In this document: positions 9,078-17,868 of the stretch, piece after piece
How the letters are laid out: every line of letters begins with the position of its first letter
Numbering within the stretch: position 1 is the first letter of the stretch
Source of the DNA: Oscillospiraceae bacterium NTUH-002-81
GTDB taxonomy: Bacteria; Bacillota; Clostridia; Lachnospirales; Lachnospiraceae
Length of the DNA: 64,000 nucleotides
NCBI GenBank assembly: GCA_032620915.1
Contig: CP136052.1
Span: 403,001 to 467,000, forward strand
Reading direction: 5' to 3'
Program-made: the position numbers and the translations under genes
The notes under the pieces: model-generated
What the model saw: the letters and a program-made list of their open reading frames with translations, nothing else
Database searches by the model: none
Told to the model about the DNA's origin: nothing

Positions 9078-10202
9078 ATGAGAACCAGAAAGACGCTGGT
9101 GCTTGCTGCCGGAATTGCAGCTGCAGCGATGGCACTTGCAATTTCCGTAATACCGGAAGTTACCCAGACAACAACCGTGAAGACAAATGAGATTTCTTAT
9201 AGTGAACTGTCCGCCGGTATCCAGAGCGTTCTGGATGAAGCGGTTGACAGCGAGAATAACGTGCACGAAGAGATTACAGAAGTATTAAACCAGGGCGTCG
9301 TACAGAATAACCTGCCGGGTTATGACTGGAACGAGATGGCCATTGCCAATGTGGAGGATACCGTCAATATGCGGGAGAATCCGGATCAGGAATCTGAGAT
9401 CGTAGGCAAGCTCTCCAAGGGCGCAGCCGGAACCATCGTGGATGGAACCGATGGCTGGACGAAGCTTTCCTCCGGTTCCGTAGAGGGCTGGATCAGCGAT
9501 GATTACCTGCTCTTCGGTACCGATGCAGAAGCCCGGGCAGAGGAACTGGGAAGCTATCAGGCAACCATCAACACCGAGGGTCTCCGGATCCGCAAGGAGC
9601 CCGCAGAAGACGCAGGCGTTTATGACCTGGCCCAGATGGGTGCTTCCTACACAGTGACGGAGCAGCTGGACGGCTGGGTCGGCATTCAGGTCGGTTCTGA
9701 TACAGGCTATGTAGCTGCTGATTATGTCAGCGTAGAATATAAACTTCCGGTGGCAAAGTCCATCGAGGAGATTCGTGCAGAGGAGGAGAAGGCTGCACAG
9801 GAGGCTGCCAAGGCAGCGAAAGAGGCAGAAGCGAAGAAACGTGCGGAAGCCGAGAAGAAGGCAGCCAATTCTTCTGATGTAGCAGTGCTGGCAGCGCTGG
9901 TGCAGCTGGAGGCAGGCGGTGAGTCCTACGAGGGCAAGCTGGCAGTGGCAAGCGTGGTCATGAACCGTGTGAGAAGCGGCGGCTATCCCAACAGCGTGTC
10001 CGGTGTAGTATACCAGAGCGGACAGTTCCCGCCGGCAGGTACCGCGAGAATGGCATCCCTTGTGGCAAACGGCGCAGGCTCTGACTGTGTGAAGGCTGCG
10101 AAGCAGGCCATCGGCGGTGTGTCCAACATCGGAAGCCTGAAACACTTCCATGCAGCAAGACTGGGCGGCGATGTGGTCATCGGCAATCATGCTTTTTATT
10201 AA
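9078..10202 (+). CDS. Secreted SH3-domain cell wall hydrolase (SleB type)
   Basis: Exported protein of 374 residues. The signal peptide is residues 1 to about 28 (MRTRK basic start, then an alanine-rich core). Two bacterial SH3 domains follow: ANVEDTVNMRENPD to GWISDDYLLFG (about 90-150), and TEGLRIRKEP to GYVAADYVSVE (about 158-217). An EAK-rich coiled linker spans about 228-265. The C-terminal Hydrolase_2 (SleB-like) domain begins VAVLAALVQLEAGGESYEGK, whose glutamate is the presumed catalytic residue for peptidoglycan cleavage. It ends with NHAFY as in family members. It has its own promoter and terminator, so it is a single-gene unit. The role could be spore cortex lysis or vegetative wall remodelling; SH3 targeting does not decide this. 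Confidence 0.87.
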   Translation: MRTRKTLVLAAGIAAAAMALAISVIPEVTQTTTVKTNEISYSELSAGIQSVLDEAVDSENNVHEEITEVLNQGVVQNNLPGYDWNEMAIANVEDTVNMRENPDQESEIVGKLSKGAAGTIVDGTDGWTKLSSGSVEGWISDDYLLFGTDAEARAEELGSYQATINTEGLRIRKEPAEDAGVYDLAQMGASYTVTEQLDGWVGIQVGSDTGYVAADYVSVEYKLPVAKSIEEIRAEEEKAAQEAAKAAKEAEAKKRAEAEKKAANSSDVAVLAALVQLEAGGESYEGKLAVASVVMNRVRSGGYPNSVSGVVYQSGQFPPAGTARMASLVANGAGSDCVKAAKQAIGGVSNIGSLKHFHAARLGGDVVIGNHAFY

Positions 10203-10226
10203 AAAAATATTTGGGTGAAGATAGAA

Positions 10227-10265
10227 GAGGCGCTGGCCGGGATTTTCCGGCCGGGGCCTCTTTTT
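10227..10265 (+). terminator. Rho-independent terminator of the wall hydrolase gene
   Basis: GAGGC...GGCCGG pairs with CCGGCC...GCCTC across a GATTTT loop, followed by TTTTT (10261-10265). It lies 24 bp after the stop codon. Confidence 0.88.
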
Positions 10266-10411
10266 GGCTGGGTACATGTGAACGGATTTCCCTTACTGCC
10301 CGGTAATAAAACCTTAAGAATATTTCGATAGTAAAAGATTCTGAATTATAGTACAATAAGAATGGAATCGAAATAATTGTGAAAATATATACAGCAGAAA
10401 GGAGCGGTTGC

Positions 10412-10873
10412 ATGAGCGCAATGTACTGGCTGATCATCATGCTCGTGCTGATTGTCATAGAGATCGCGACGCTGGGACTGACGACGATCTGGTTCGCAGG
10501 CGGCTGTCTGGCAGCGTTTGTCACATCCGTGGCGGGCGGCAGCCCGGTGCTGCAGGTGATGGTATTTTTCATTGTATCCCTGATCCTGTTGTTTGCCACA
10601 AGGCCCATTGCGGTGCGCTATCTGAACAAGGGACGGACACGGACGAATGTGGACAGCCTGATCGGACAGCGGGCAGTGGTGACAAAGACGATCGACAATC
10701 TGAAAGCGGAAGGGGAAGCCGAGGTGAACGGGCAGACGTGGAGCGCCCGGGCGGCTGAGGAGGGTCACCGCATCGAAGCGGGAACTGTTGTGGAAATTTG
10801 CCGGATTTCCGGTGTGAAATTAATAGTAAAAGAGAAAATGGAGGATGAAGCATGGGATTCATTATCGGAGTAA
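10412..10873 (+). CDS. NfeD family membrane protein
   Basis: Membrane protein of 153 residues. Two to three hydrophobic helices fill residues 3-70 (MYWLIIMLVLIVIEIATLGL; VMVFFIVSLILLFATRPIAV), followed by a C-terminal OB-fold domain (LIGQRAVVTKTID to VKLIVKEK). NfeD proteins pair with SPFH/stomatin proteins in membrane microdomains. ATG 10412 is supported by AAAGGAG 7 bp upstream; the longer in-frame start at 10379 has no site. Its last 22 bp overlap the SPFH gene, which indicates translational coupling and fits a physical complex. Confidence 0.88.
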   Translation: MSAMYWLIIMLVLIVIEIATLGLTTIWFAGGCLAAFVTSVAGGSPVLQVMVFFIVSLILLFATRPIAVRYLNKGRTRTNVDSLIGQRAVVTKTIDNLKAEGEAEVNGQTWSARAAEEGHRIEAGTVVEICRISGVKLIVKEKMEDEAWDSLSE

Positions 10874-11796
10874 TTTTGGTCGTTGTTATTTTACTGATCC
10901 TGGCATCCTGTATCCGGATCGTACCGCAGGCGCAGGCACTGGTCGTGGAACGTCTGGGCGGATATCAGGGCACCTGGTCTGTTGGTGTGCACTTCAAGGT
11001 GCCGTTCATTGACCGGGTAGCAAAGCGCGTGATCCTGAAGGAGCAGGTGGTGGATTTCGATCCCCAGCCGGTGATCACCAAGGATAACGTAACGATGCGG
11101 ATTGATACGGTGGTATTTTTCCAGATCACGGATCCGAAGCTGTTCGCATACGGTGTGGAGAACCCGATCATGGCCATTGAGAACCTGACCGCAACGACGC
11201 TGCGTAACATCATCGGTGAGCTGGAGCTGGATCAGACGCTGACTTCCCGTGAGATCATCAACGCGAAGATGCGGACATCCCTGGATGTGGCAACCGATCC
11301 TTGGGGCATCAAGGTCAACCGCGTGGAGTTGAAGAACATCATCCCTCCGGCAGCCATCCAGGACGCCATGGAGAAGCAGATGAAGGCAGAGCGGGAACGC
11401 CGGGAAGCCATTCTTCGGGCGGAAGGGGAAAAGAAGTCCACGATCCTGGTGGCAGAAGGTAAGAAAGCTTCCGCCATTCTGGACGCAGAGGCAGAGAAGG
11501 AGGCAGCCATTCTCCGGGCAGAGGCGCAGAAAGAACGCATGATCCGCGAGGCAGAAGGTCAGGCAGAAGCCATTCTCAAGGTACAGCAGGCGAATGCCGA
11601 CGGTCTTCGTTTCCTCAAGGAAGCGGCACCGGATCAGTCTGTGCTGCAGCTGAAAGCGCTGGATGCATTTATGAAGGCATCTGACGGCAAGGCAACCAAG
11701 ATCATCATCCCTTCCGAGATCCAGGGCATGGCCGGACTGGTGACATCCATGGCTGAGCTGGCGAAGAAGGATCAGAAGGAAGAGCCGAAGGCGTAA
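10852..11796 (+). CDS. SPFH/Band 7 (stomatin-like) membrane protein
   Basis: Slipin/QmcA-like scaffold protein of 314 residues. One N-terminal membrane segment (residues 2-23) is followed by the Band 7 domain (about 24-190; VPQAQALVVERLGGYQGTW to ALDVATDPWGIKVNRVELKNI) and a long charged coiled coil (about 185-260, repeats of RREAILRAEGEKK type) that drives oligomer assembly. The gene overlaps nfeD, the usual partner. These pairs organise membrane microdomains and quality control; the exact role here is not visible. The stop is at 11796 with no clear terminator before the repeat element. Confidence 0.9.
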   Translation: MGFIIGVILVVVILLILASCIRIVPQAQALVVERLGGYQGTWSVGVHFKVPFIDRVAKRVILKEQVVDFDPQPVITKDNVTMRIDTVVFFQITDPKLFAYGVENPIMAIENLTATTLRNIIGELELDQTLTSREIINAKMRTSLDVATDPWGIKVNRVELKNIIPPAAIQDAMEKQMKAERERREAILRAEGEKKSTILVAEGKKASAILDAEAEKEAAILRAEAQKERMIREAEGQAEAILKVQQANADGLRFLKEAAPDQSVLQLKALDAFMKASDGKATKIIIPSEIQGMAGLVTSMAELAKKDQKEEPKA

Positions 11797-11915
11797 AATT
11801 TTGTCGGCGCAGCAAGACAGCGATAAAGAACAGTAATACAGGAACAGTAATACAGGAACAGGGGCAGTATCTATTCGGGTGCTGTCCCTTTCTCTTTATA
11901 TGTTTTCGATGGGGT

Positions 11916-12075
11916 TTCAGTTCACTCGCGCCATTCGCAAAATTGCATCTTCGATGCTTTCCGCTACTTCGTAGCTTATTTTTGCTCATCAGCTGGCGCT
12001 CCCTTCGGACATTCACTAAGCCGGATTTTCATGCAAGCATGAAATCCAACTTTATGAATGTCCGAGTGAACTGAA
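11916..12075. repeat. Palindromic intergenic repeat, copy A
   Basis: Bounded by 13-bp perfect inverted repeats (TTCAGTTCACTCG, 11916-11928; CGAGTGAACTGAA, 12063-12075). The interior has a second hairpin (TCGGACATTCA ... TGAATGTCCGA) and the small palindrome GCATC-ttc-GATGC. The left half is the reverse complement of the 14,413 copy (same GCGGAAAGCATCG and GAATGGCGCG words). It lies in the 362-bp gap 11797-12158, which otherwise holds only the argF promoter. Confidence 0.7.
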
Positions 12076-12086
12076 TGGGAAAATAA

Positions 12087-12115
12087 TTGAAGAAATCCCG
12101 GAAGCATGGTATGAT
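12087..12115 (+). promoter_or_regulatory. Probable argF promoter
   Basis: TTGAAG (12087-12092) and TATGAT (12110-12115) have 17-bp spacing, 43 bp before the argF start. I see no clear ARG box. Confidence 0.55.
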
Positions 12116-12158
12116 GAAAAACAAGTAACAAAGGCAGCATCGAAAGGAGATCGTGACG

Positions 12159-13151
12159 ATGGATTTAAAAGGACGTAATTTTCTGACACTTCGGGATTAT
12201 ACACCGGAAGAGATCACCTATCTGCTGGATCTGGCAGCAGATCTGAAAGACAAAAAGAAGAAAGGCATTCCTGTGGATGTGCACAGAGGCAAGAATGTGG
12301 CACTGATTTTCGAGAAGACGAGCACAAGAACCCGCTGCTCTTTTGAGGTGGCTGCGCATGATCTGGGAATGGGAACGACCTACCTGGATCCGTCGGGATC
12401 ACAGATCGGCAAGAAGGAGAGCATCGCAGACACTGCCCGGGTACTGGGACGGATGTACGAGGGCATCGAGTACCGCGGCTACGGACAGGAGATTGTGGAG
12501 GAGCTGGCGAAATACGCCGGTGTGCCGGTGTGGAATGGCCTGACCAACGAATTCCATCCTACCCAGATGCTGGCAGATCTGCTGACCATCCGGGAGAAAT
12601 TTGGCTCCCTGGAGGGTGTGAAGTTTACCTACATGGGCGACGCCCGGTACAACATGGGCAATTCTCTCATGATCGCCTGCAGCAAGATGGGCATGCATTT
12701 CACCGCCTGCGCACCGAAGAAATATTTCCCGGCACAGGAGCTGGTGGATGAGTGCCGCGCCGTGGCAGACCAGACCGGCGCAACCATCACTCTGACTGAG
12801 GATGTGAACGAGGGAACAAAAGGTGCGGACGTGATCTACACCGATGTATGGGTTTCCATGGGCGAGCCGGATGCCGTGTGGGAAGAGCGGATCAAAGAGC
12901 TGTCTCCTTATCAGGTGAACGCAAAAGCTATGGCAAACGGTTCTGACCGGGTGATCTTCATGCACTGCCTGCCGGCATTCCACGATCTGAAGACGAAGAT
13001 CGGCAAGGAAATGGGCGAGAAATTTGGCGTACAGGAGATGGAAGTGACAGACGAGGTATTTGAATCCGAGCGCTCTGTGGTGTTCGATGAGGCAGAAAAC
13101 CGGATGCACACCATCAAAGCTGTTATGCTGGCTACCCTGGGAGAAAAATAA
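12159..13151 (+). CDS. argF: Ornithine carbamoyltransferase
   Basis: Cytoplasmic enzyme of 330 residues that makes citrulline from ornithine and carbamoyl phosphate. Signature motifs are all present: STRTR (about residues 54-58, carbamoyl phosphate binding), FHPTQ near residue 132 and HCLPAFHD near residue 269 (ornithine loop and catalytic Cys). ATG 12159 has AAAGGAG at 12143-12149, 9 bp upstream; the GTG at 12153 is too close to it. No other arg gene is adjacent. Without arcA or arcC nearby, a biosynthetic role (argF) is more likely than the catabolic arginine deiminase role, but sequence alone does not prove it. Confidence 0.93.
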   Translation: MDLKGRNFLTLRDYTPEEITYLLDLAADLKDKKKKGIPVDVHRGKNVALIFEKTSTRTRCSFEVAAHDLGMGTTYLDPSGSQIGKKESIADTARVLGRMYEGIEYRGYGQEIVEELAKYAGVPVWNGLTNEFHPTQMLADLLTIREKFGSLEGVKFTYMGDARYNMGNSLMIACSKMGMHFTACAPKKYFPAQELVDECRAVADQTGATITLTEDVNEGTKGADVIYTDVWVSMGEPDAVWEERIKELSPYQVNAKAMANGSDRVIFMHCLPAFHDLKTKIGKEMGEKFGVQEMEVTDEVFESERSVVFDEAENRMHTIKAVMLATLGEK

Positions 13152-13156
13152 CATTT

Positions 13157-13429
13157 ATGAAGCAGAATGAAAAGAAATTCAGCTGTGATATTGCCAGTAT
13201 GCTGTTTGCGGCTGGGATCCTTGGCTGCCTGGGATTGCTTTTGTGGGATCTGGAAAGCTTTATCCATATGTTGCCGCTGGTGTTTCTGCTGGGCGTGCTC
13301 ATGCTGGCAGTTATGGCTTTTCGGTTTTATCTGTGTAAAAAGAAGAGAGCGGTGCTGTTCTGTGCCGGAGGGGCGGTTGCCTGTGCGGCATTCGCTGTCA
13401 GTGCGCTGCTCTTTTTCGGAGGAATATAA
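13157..13429 (+). CDS. Small three-helix membrane protein of unknown function
   Basis: A 90-residue protein with a short basic start (MKQNEKKF) and three hydrophobic helices (about residues 12-30, 36-56 and 64-88). A cytoplasmic basic loop FYLCKKKRA lies between helices two and three. It is squeezed between argF (5 bp upstream) and birA (2 bp downstream), so it is transcribed with them. I recognise no family. The ribosome site is weak, which suggests coupling to argF. Confidence 0.6.
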   Translation: MKQNEKKFSCDIASMLFAAGILGCLGLLLWDLESFIHMLPLVFLLGVLMLAVMAFRFYLCKKKRAVLFCAGGAVACAAFAVSALLFFGGI

Positions 13430-13431
13430 AC

Positions 13432-14412
13432 ATGCGGGACAAGATTTTGAAAATGCTGGAGGATGCCGATGGATTTGTGTCCGGGCAGGAACTGTGCGAA
13501 AAGCTTGGGGTATCCCGGACAGCGGTGTGGAAGGTCATCGGCGCCCTGAGGGAAGAGGGCTATGTCATTGATTCCGTATCCCGCCGGGGGTATCATCTGG
13601 TGGAGTGCCCGGATATTCTGCGGCAGGAGGATCTGACAGCGGCGCTTACCACCCGCTGGATGGGTCGAAGCCTGCAGGTCTATGATGTAACGGACTCTAC
13701 CAATGTGCGGGCCAAGCAGCAGGCGGAGGAAGGTGCGCCGGAGGGCCATCTGGTCATGGCGGATATGCAGAGCGCGGGCCGGGGAAGCCGGGGACGAAGC
13801 TGGGATTCCCCCAGAGGCACCGGGATTTTCATGAGTCTGGTGCTGCGGCCGCAGCTCATGCCCCAGCAGGCTGCCATGGTGACGCTGACGGCGGCCTACA
13901 GCATTGTGTCCGTTCTGCGGGAGGATTACGGTGTTGCGGCCGGGATCAAATGGCCCAACGACGTGGTGCTGAACCGCAAAAAGCTGGTGGGCATTTTGAC
14001 GGAGATGAGTGCGGAGCCGGATCTGATCCATTATATCGTCACCGGCATCGGCATCAACGTGAATATGAAGGAATTCCCGGAGGAGCTGTCGGACAAGGCC
14101 ACGTCCCTCTGGATGGAGACGGGAAAAATCTATTCCCGGGCGGAGCTGGCGGCCCGGATCCTGAACCGGCTGGAGCCGGTGTATGAGACATATGTCCGCA
14201 CGGGAGATCTTGCTTTTTTACAGGATTCGTACAATGAGCTGCTGATCAACCGGGGCCAGGAGGTACGGGTCATTGGCCGGGAGGCAGAGTTTTCCGGTAT
14301 CGCGGAGGGCATCGGGGCTGATGGCGGACTGAAGATCCGCCGGGAGGATGGCCAGGTGCAGACCGTGTATTCCGGGGAGGTATCTGTCCGGGGACTGTAC
14401 AGCTACGTTTAA
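13432..14412 (+). CDS. birA: Bifunctional biotin ligase / biotin operon repressor
   Basis: A 326-residue BirA. It has an N-terminal winged helix (about residues 1-60; SGQELCEKLGVSRTAVWKVI), the catalytic domain with the biotinyl-AMP glycine-rich loop SAGRGSRGRSWDSP (about 113-126), KWPNDVVLNRKKLVGILTE (about 180-198), and a C-terminal SH3-like domain (about 275-325). It charges biotin onto acetyl-CoA carboxylase-type carriers, and the HTH domain implies it also represses biotin genes. GGAGGAATATAAAC precedes ATG 13432. It is close to coaX, an arrangement seen in several bacteria where birA and coaX are neighbours. Confidence 0.92.
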   Translation: MRDKILKMLEDADGFVSGQELCEKLGVSRTAVWKVIGALREEGYVIDSVSRRGYHLVECPDILRQEDLTAALTTRWMGRSLQVYDVTDSTNVRAKQQAEEGAPEGHLVMADMQSAGRGSRGRSWDSPRGTGIFMSLVLRPQLMPQQAAMVTLTAAYSIVSVLREDYGVAAGIKWPNDVVLNRKKLVGILTEMSAEPDLIHYIVTGIGINVNMKEFPEELSDKATSLWMETGKIYSRAELAARILNRLEPVYETYVRTGDLAFLQDSYNELLINRGQEVRVIGREAEFSGIAEGIGADGGLKIRREDGQVQTVYSGEVSVRGLYSYV

Positions 14413-14492
14413 GTAACAGTTCGCGCATGAGCTGCGCAGCAGCGGAAAGCATCGCAGATGCGATTTTTCGAATGGCGCGTGTGAACTGTTAC
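14413..14492. repeat. Palindromic intergenic repeat, copy B
   Basis: Bounded by 10-bp perfect inverted repeats GTAACAGTTC (14413-14422) and GAACTGTTAC (14483-14492), with the inner palindrome GCATC-gca-GATGC. It shares the words GAGCTGC, GCGGAAAGCATCG and GAATGGCGCGTGTGAAC with copies A (opposite strand) and C. It starts directly at the birA stop codon. Confidence 0.7.
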
Positions 14493-14521
14493 ATGTTAAA
14501 AGAAGATGGGAGAGAAATGGG

Positions 14522-14863
14522 ATGAAGGAAGAGAACACCGTTTTGTGCTGTTCCAATGCCTATGAGAAAAAGTTTTATCTGAATCAGGATTTTCAGGCGC
14601 TGCCACAGCACATAAAAGACGAGCTGAAAATCATGTGTGTACTGTATACAGAGGAGATCGGCGGTATTCTGACGCTGGAATACGATGAGAACGGGACACT
14701 GGAATTTTCCGTGCGGTCGGAAGAGGGAGATTTTTTCTTCGATGAGATCGGCAGCGTCCTGCGGATCAAGGAGCTGCAGCGGGACAAGCGGGAGCTGCTG
14801 GAATCGCTGGAGCTGTTTTACAAGGTATTTTTCCTGGAGGATGCGCTGCATCCCGGGGAGTAG
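14522..14863 (+). CDS. Conserved small protein, possibly DUF6145
   Basis: A 113-residue acidic cytoplasmic protein with no membrane segment. It resembles a small family I remember from Lachnospiraceae (DUF6145), but that assignment is from memory. Visible features are a conserved-looking core (IKDELKIMCVLYTEEIGG; LTLEYDENGTLEFSV) and a C-terminal helix rich in leucine and charge. It lies between birA and coaX in the same direction with GGGAGAGAAATGGG before the ATG. No function can be assigned. Confidence 0.65.
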   Translation: MKEENTVLCCSNAYEKKFYLNQDFQALPQHIKDELKIMCVLYTEEIGGILTLEYDENGTLEFSVRSEEGDFFFDEIGSVLRIKELQRDKRELLESLELFYKVFFLEDALHPGE

Positions 14864-14887
14864 CAAACATAAGGGAGGGCATGGAAC

Positions 14888-15655
14888 ATGCTGTTAGTTA
14901 TTGATGTTGGCAATACCAACATTACACTGGGAATTTTTCGGGAGGAAGAGCTGGTTGCCACGTTCCGTCTGACGACAAAGCAGGCGCGGACATCGGATGA
15001 GTATGGCGTGGCACTCTGTAACCTGCTGGAGCACCGGGATATCAACATCAAAGATATCCATGCGGTGATCATTGCCTCTGTTGTGCCGGATATCATGTAT
15101 TCTCTCAACAGTGCGGTGGTAAAATATCTGGATCGCACGCCGCTGGTGGTGGGGCCTGGCATCCGTACCGGGCTCAAGCTTCCCACAGAGAATCCGCGGG
15201 AGATCGGCGCAGACCGCGTCGTGGACTGTGTGGCAGCCTATGAGCTGTACGGCGGCCCGGTCATCGTCATGGATTTTGGCACGGCGACTACCTATGATGT
15301 GGTGACCAAGGACGGTGCATTTATCGCCGGTATCACGGCGCCGGGCATCCGGAGCGCCGGAAGAACGCTGTGGGATGACACGGCCAAGCTGCCGGAGGTG
15401 GAGATCAAGAAACCGGCGTCCATTCTGGCCCGGGAGACCATCAGCAGTATGCAGGCAGGCATCGTGTACGGCTGCATCGGACAGACGGAATATATCATCA
15501 ACCAGATCATCAAAGAAACCGGCTATACCGATGTGGTAACGGTGGCAACCGGCGGTCTGGGCAAAATTATTTTTGATGAGACGGACACGATCCAGATCTA
15601 CGATCCGGATCTGACACTGCACGGCCTCCGTCTGATCTATAACAAAAACCGATAA
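14888..15655 (+). CDS. coaX: Type III pantothenate kinase
   Basis: A 255-residue ASKHA-fold kinase, first step of coenzyme A synthesis. The phosphate-1 motif is [15 protein letters not shown] (residues 2-16), followed by [27 protein letters not shown] and [14 protein letters not shown] (phosphate-2 region, catalytic Asp), then GGLGKIIF near the C-terminus. Type III enzymes need a monovalent cation and are not feedback-inhibited by CoA. The ribosome site is AGGGAGGGC before ATG 14888. It lies downstream of birA, as in several other bacteria. Confidence 0.93.
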   Translation: MLLVIDVGNTNITLGIFREEELVATFRLTTKQARTSDEYGVALCNLLEHRDINIKDIHAVIIASVVPDIMYSLNSAVVKYLDRTPLVVGPGIRTGLKLPTENPREIGADRVVDCVAAYELYGGPVIVMDFGTATTYDVVTKDGAFIAGITAPGIRSAGRTLWDDTAKLPEVEIKKPASILARETISSMQAGIVYGCIGQTEYIINQIIKETGYTDVVTVATGGLGKIIFDETDTIQIYDPDLTLHGLRLIYNKNR

Positions 15656-15673
15656 GTGGATGAATGTTTATCC

Positions 15674-15749
15674 GCATGTGTCAAACGAGCTGCACGGTTG
15701 CGGAAATCATCGAGGACATTGTTTGGCGAAGATACGTGTGAACAGTAAC
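15674..15749. repeat. Palindromic intergenic repeat, degenerate copy C
   Basis: Diverged copy of the 14,413 element. Shared order of words is CATGTGTCAAA, GAGCTGCACGGTTGCGGAAATCATCG, TTTGGCGAA and CGTGTGAACAGTAAC. The terminal inverted repeat is mostly lost. It lies in the coaX-dusB gap. Confidence 0.5.
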
Positions 15750-15765
15750 GTAAATGGGAGATGAA

Positions 15766-16746
15766 ATGGAAGAAAAGCAGGCGGGAAAAACGCTTACGAT
15801 AGGAAATGTGGTTCTGGACAATCCATTTATACTGGCACCAATGGCAGGGGTAACTGACCTGCCATTTCGTGTGCTCTGCCATGAGCAGGGCGCGGGGCTG
15901 GTGTGTATGGAAATGGTGAGCGCCAAGGCCATCTATTACCGGAACAAAAATACAGAGGCGCTGATGGAGATCGAACCCGGGGAGCGGCCGGTGTCCTTAC
16001 AGCTGTTTGGTTCCGATCCGGAACTCATGGGCGAGATGGCCCGGCAGATCGAGGAACGGCCTTTTGATATTCTGGACATCAATATGGGCTGCCCGGTGCC
16101 CAAGGTGGTCAACAACGGCGAGGGATCAGCCCTCATGAAAAATCCGGAGCTGGTGCGCAAAATCGTCACTTCTGTGGTAAAGGCGGTGCAGAAACCGGTG
16201 ACAGTGAAAATCCGGCGCGGATTTGACGAGCGTCATGTAAATGCGGTGGAGATCGCGAAGATCATCGAGGACTGTGGAGCGGCGGCGGTGGCTGTCCATG
16301 GCAGAACGAGAGAACAGTATTATGCCGGACATGCGGACTGGGACATTATCCGGCAGGTGAAGGAGGCCGTCTCCATTCCGGTCATCGGAAATGGGGACGT
16401 GGTGTCGGCCCAGACGGCGGCGCAGATGTTTGCCCAGACCGGCTGCGACGGTATCATGGTGGCCCGGGGTGCCAGAGGCAACCCGTGGATCTTCCGGGAG
16501 CTGGTGGCCTGGTATCGGGGCGAACCTATTCCGGCGGCACCGGGGATGGACGAGGTGCGGCAGATGCTCTTGCGGCAGGCGGAACTGCTGGTGAAATATA
16601 AGGGCGAGTACACCGCCATCCGGGAGATGCGCAAGCATGTGGCCTGGTATACGGCGGGATTCCCTCATTCCTCCAAGCTGCGGGCCCGGGTTAATGAAAT
16701 TAATACGATGGAAGATCTGGTTCGGTTGATGAACGAATGGGTATAG
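15766..16746 (+). CDS. dusB: tRNA-dihydrouridine synthase
   Basis: FMN-dependent TIM-barrel enzyme of about 326 residues that reduces uridine in the tRNA D-loop. Family motifs are PFILAPMAGVTDLPFR (residues 19-34), DINMGCPVPKVV (about 97-108) with the catalytic cysteine, and VHGRTREQYYAGHADW. Further matches are VIGNGDV and GCDGIMVARGARGNPWIF. The order and spacing fit DusB. ATG 15766 is preferred because GGGAG lies at 15756-15760; the in-frame ATG at 15754 would overlap that site and has none of its own. In many Firmicutes dusB lies before greA and lysS, as here. Confidence 0.92.
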   Translation: MEEKQAGKTLTIGNVVLDNPFILAPMAGVTDLPFRVLCHEQGAGLVCMEMVSAKAIYYRNKNTEALMEIEPGERPVSLQLFGSDPELMGEMARQIEERPFDILDINMGCPVPKVVNNGEGSALMKNPELVRKIVTSVVKAVQKPVTVKIRRGFDERHVNAVEIAKIIEDCGAAAVAVHGRTREQYYAGHADWDIIRQVKEAVSIPVIGNGDVVSAQTAAQMFAQTGCDGIMVARGARGNPWIFRELVAWYRGEPIPAAPGMDEVRQMLLRQAELLVKYKGEYTAIREMRKHVAWYTAGFPHSSKLRARVNEINTMEDLVRLMNEWV

Positions 16747-16771
16747 GGAACCTTCGTCCTGCATATATTGA

Positions 16772-17758
16772 ATGGAAAAGCAGTGGCGGAGAGAACAAGT
16801 GGACGGCGCGGATTTTTTGATCGTACGGCTTCGCGGCAGGGAGGAACCATTGCCTCCCGCTGCGGTGCCATTTTTTATGGCATTTCTAAATCCTTATGGG
16901 GATAGCGGATTAGCTTTGCTTCGCAGATTTTCGGGAAAATGGGGGCGGCGGCTCTGGTACCGGTGGCTTCGCTGGCGGCTGCCGGTGGCGTGTGGGCCGG
17001 TGGATTGCCTGGGAAGCTGCGGCACGGAGGCGGTACTGCCCTTTTCCTGCGAAGATCTTTCGGCGTACACAAAAGAAGAAATCCGGGATATGCTGCACCG
17101 TATCATGATGGAAAAAGGTGCGCAGAATATTGTCGTGGAGCGTTATCTGGAGCCCTATCTGGAAAAAAGCCTGCAGATCGACGGACGGATGATGCTGCTT
17201 TTGATGGCGGATGATATTTTGCGGCAGGTATGCAGGAAACATCAGATCGCCCGTCGGGAGCTGAATCTGGTCATCGTGGCCTCCGGCCCGTCGGAAACCA
17301 CATGGCTCATCCGCAAGCTGGGAAATGGTCTGAACCGACTCGCGGTAGTGACGAGAGAGCCGGAGGCGTATCAGGAGCTGGCCCGGGAATTCTTTGAGGA
17401 AGAGGGTCTGCTTGTGCGGGTGTGCGCCCGGCCGCTCACCCAGGAGCTGTATGGAAATGTGGTCATCGAGCTTGGCGGGCAGGGTAAAGAAGACTGGCTT
17501 TTCTACCGGCCGGGCACCATCGTGCTGAATTTATCCGGCAATGGGTTCCGCACGGTACAGGCCCGTACCTGCGGCAGAAATCTGACCTGTTACAACTGTT
17601 TTCTCATTCGTGCAGGCGGACAGGTGTGGGATCGGAGAATCCTGCAGGCGGTGATTTTCAAGACCAGCACATGGATGGGCGGCGGACAGCTGCAAAACAG
17701 TGGAAAAATCAAGGAAAAATACGGCCTGGAAGTGGAAAAAACGGGGCTTGAAACTTGA
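16772..17758 (+). CDS. Conserved protein of unknown function between dusB and greA
   Basis: A 328-residue soluble protein, basic in its N-terminal third (WGRRLWYRWLRWRL) and with many cysteines (CGPVDCLGSCGTE; CGRNLTCYNC). I see no P-loop, HTH or membrane segment. The middle (RRELNLVIVASGPSETTWLI, NVVIELGG) reads like alternating strands and helices of an alpha/beta fold. It sits 25 bp after dusB and its stop codon overlaps the -35 box of the greA promoter, so it ends the upstream unit. I do not recognise the family. The position suggests a conserved syntenic gene in this group rather than a mobile one. Confidence 0.6.
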   Translation: MEKQWRREQVDGADFLIVRLRGREEPLPPAAVPFFMAFLNPYGDSGLALLRRFSGKWGRRLWYRWLRWRLPVACGPVDCLGSCGTEAVLPFSCEDLSAYTKEEIRDMLHRIMMEKGAQNIVVERYLEPYLEKSLQIDGRMMLLLMADDILRQVCRKHQIARRELNLVIVASGPSETTWLIRKLGNGLNRLAVVTREPEAYQELAREFFEEEGLLVRVCARPLTQELYGNVVIELGGQGKEDWLFYRPGTIVLNLSGNGFRTVQARTCGRNLTCYNCFLIRAGGQVWDRRILQAVIFKTSTWMGGGQLQNSGKIKEKYGLEVEKTGLET

Positions 17759-17783
17759 CATTCCCAGGGGGATAAGTTATAAT
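17755..17783 (+). promoter_or_regulatory. Consensus sigma-A promoter of greA-lysS
   Basis: TTGACA (17755-17760) and TATAAT (17778-17783) with 17-bp spacing, both perfect. The -35 box overlaps the stop codon of the upstream gene. The transcript leader before greA is about 80 bases. Confidence 0.88.
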
Positions 17784-17868
17784 TTTGTGATTGCTGGAAG
17801 GTTCTCCGGGAGGGCTTTTGCAGCAGTGAGCCTGAACTTGGATTGAATTTGGAGGGTGAAGTTTTAAA

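Noticed and set aside
12399..13154. Minus-strand open frame opposite argF
   Set aside because: Shadow of the argF coding frame; no start signal and low-complexity composition.
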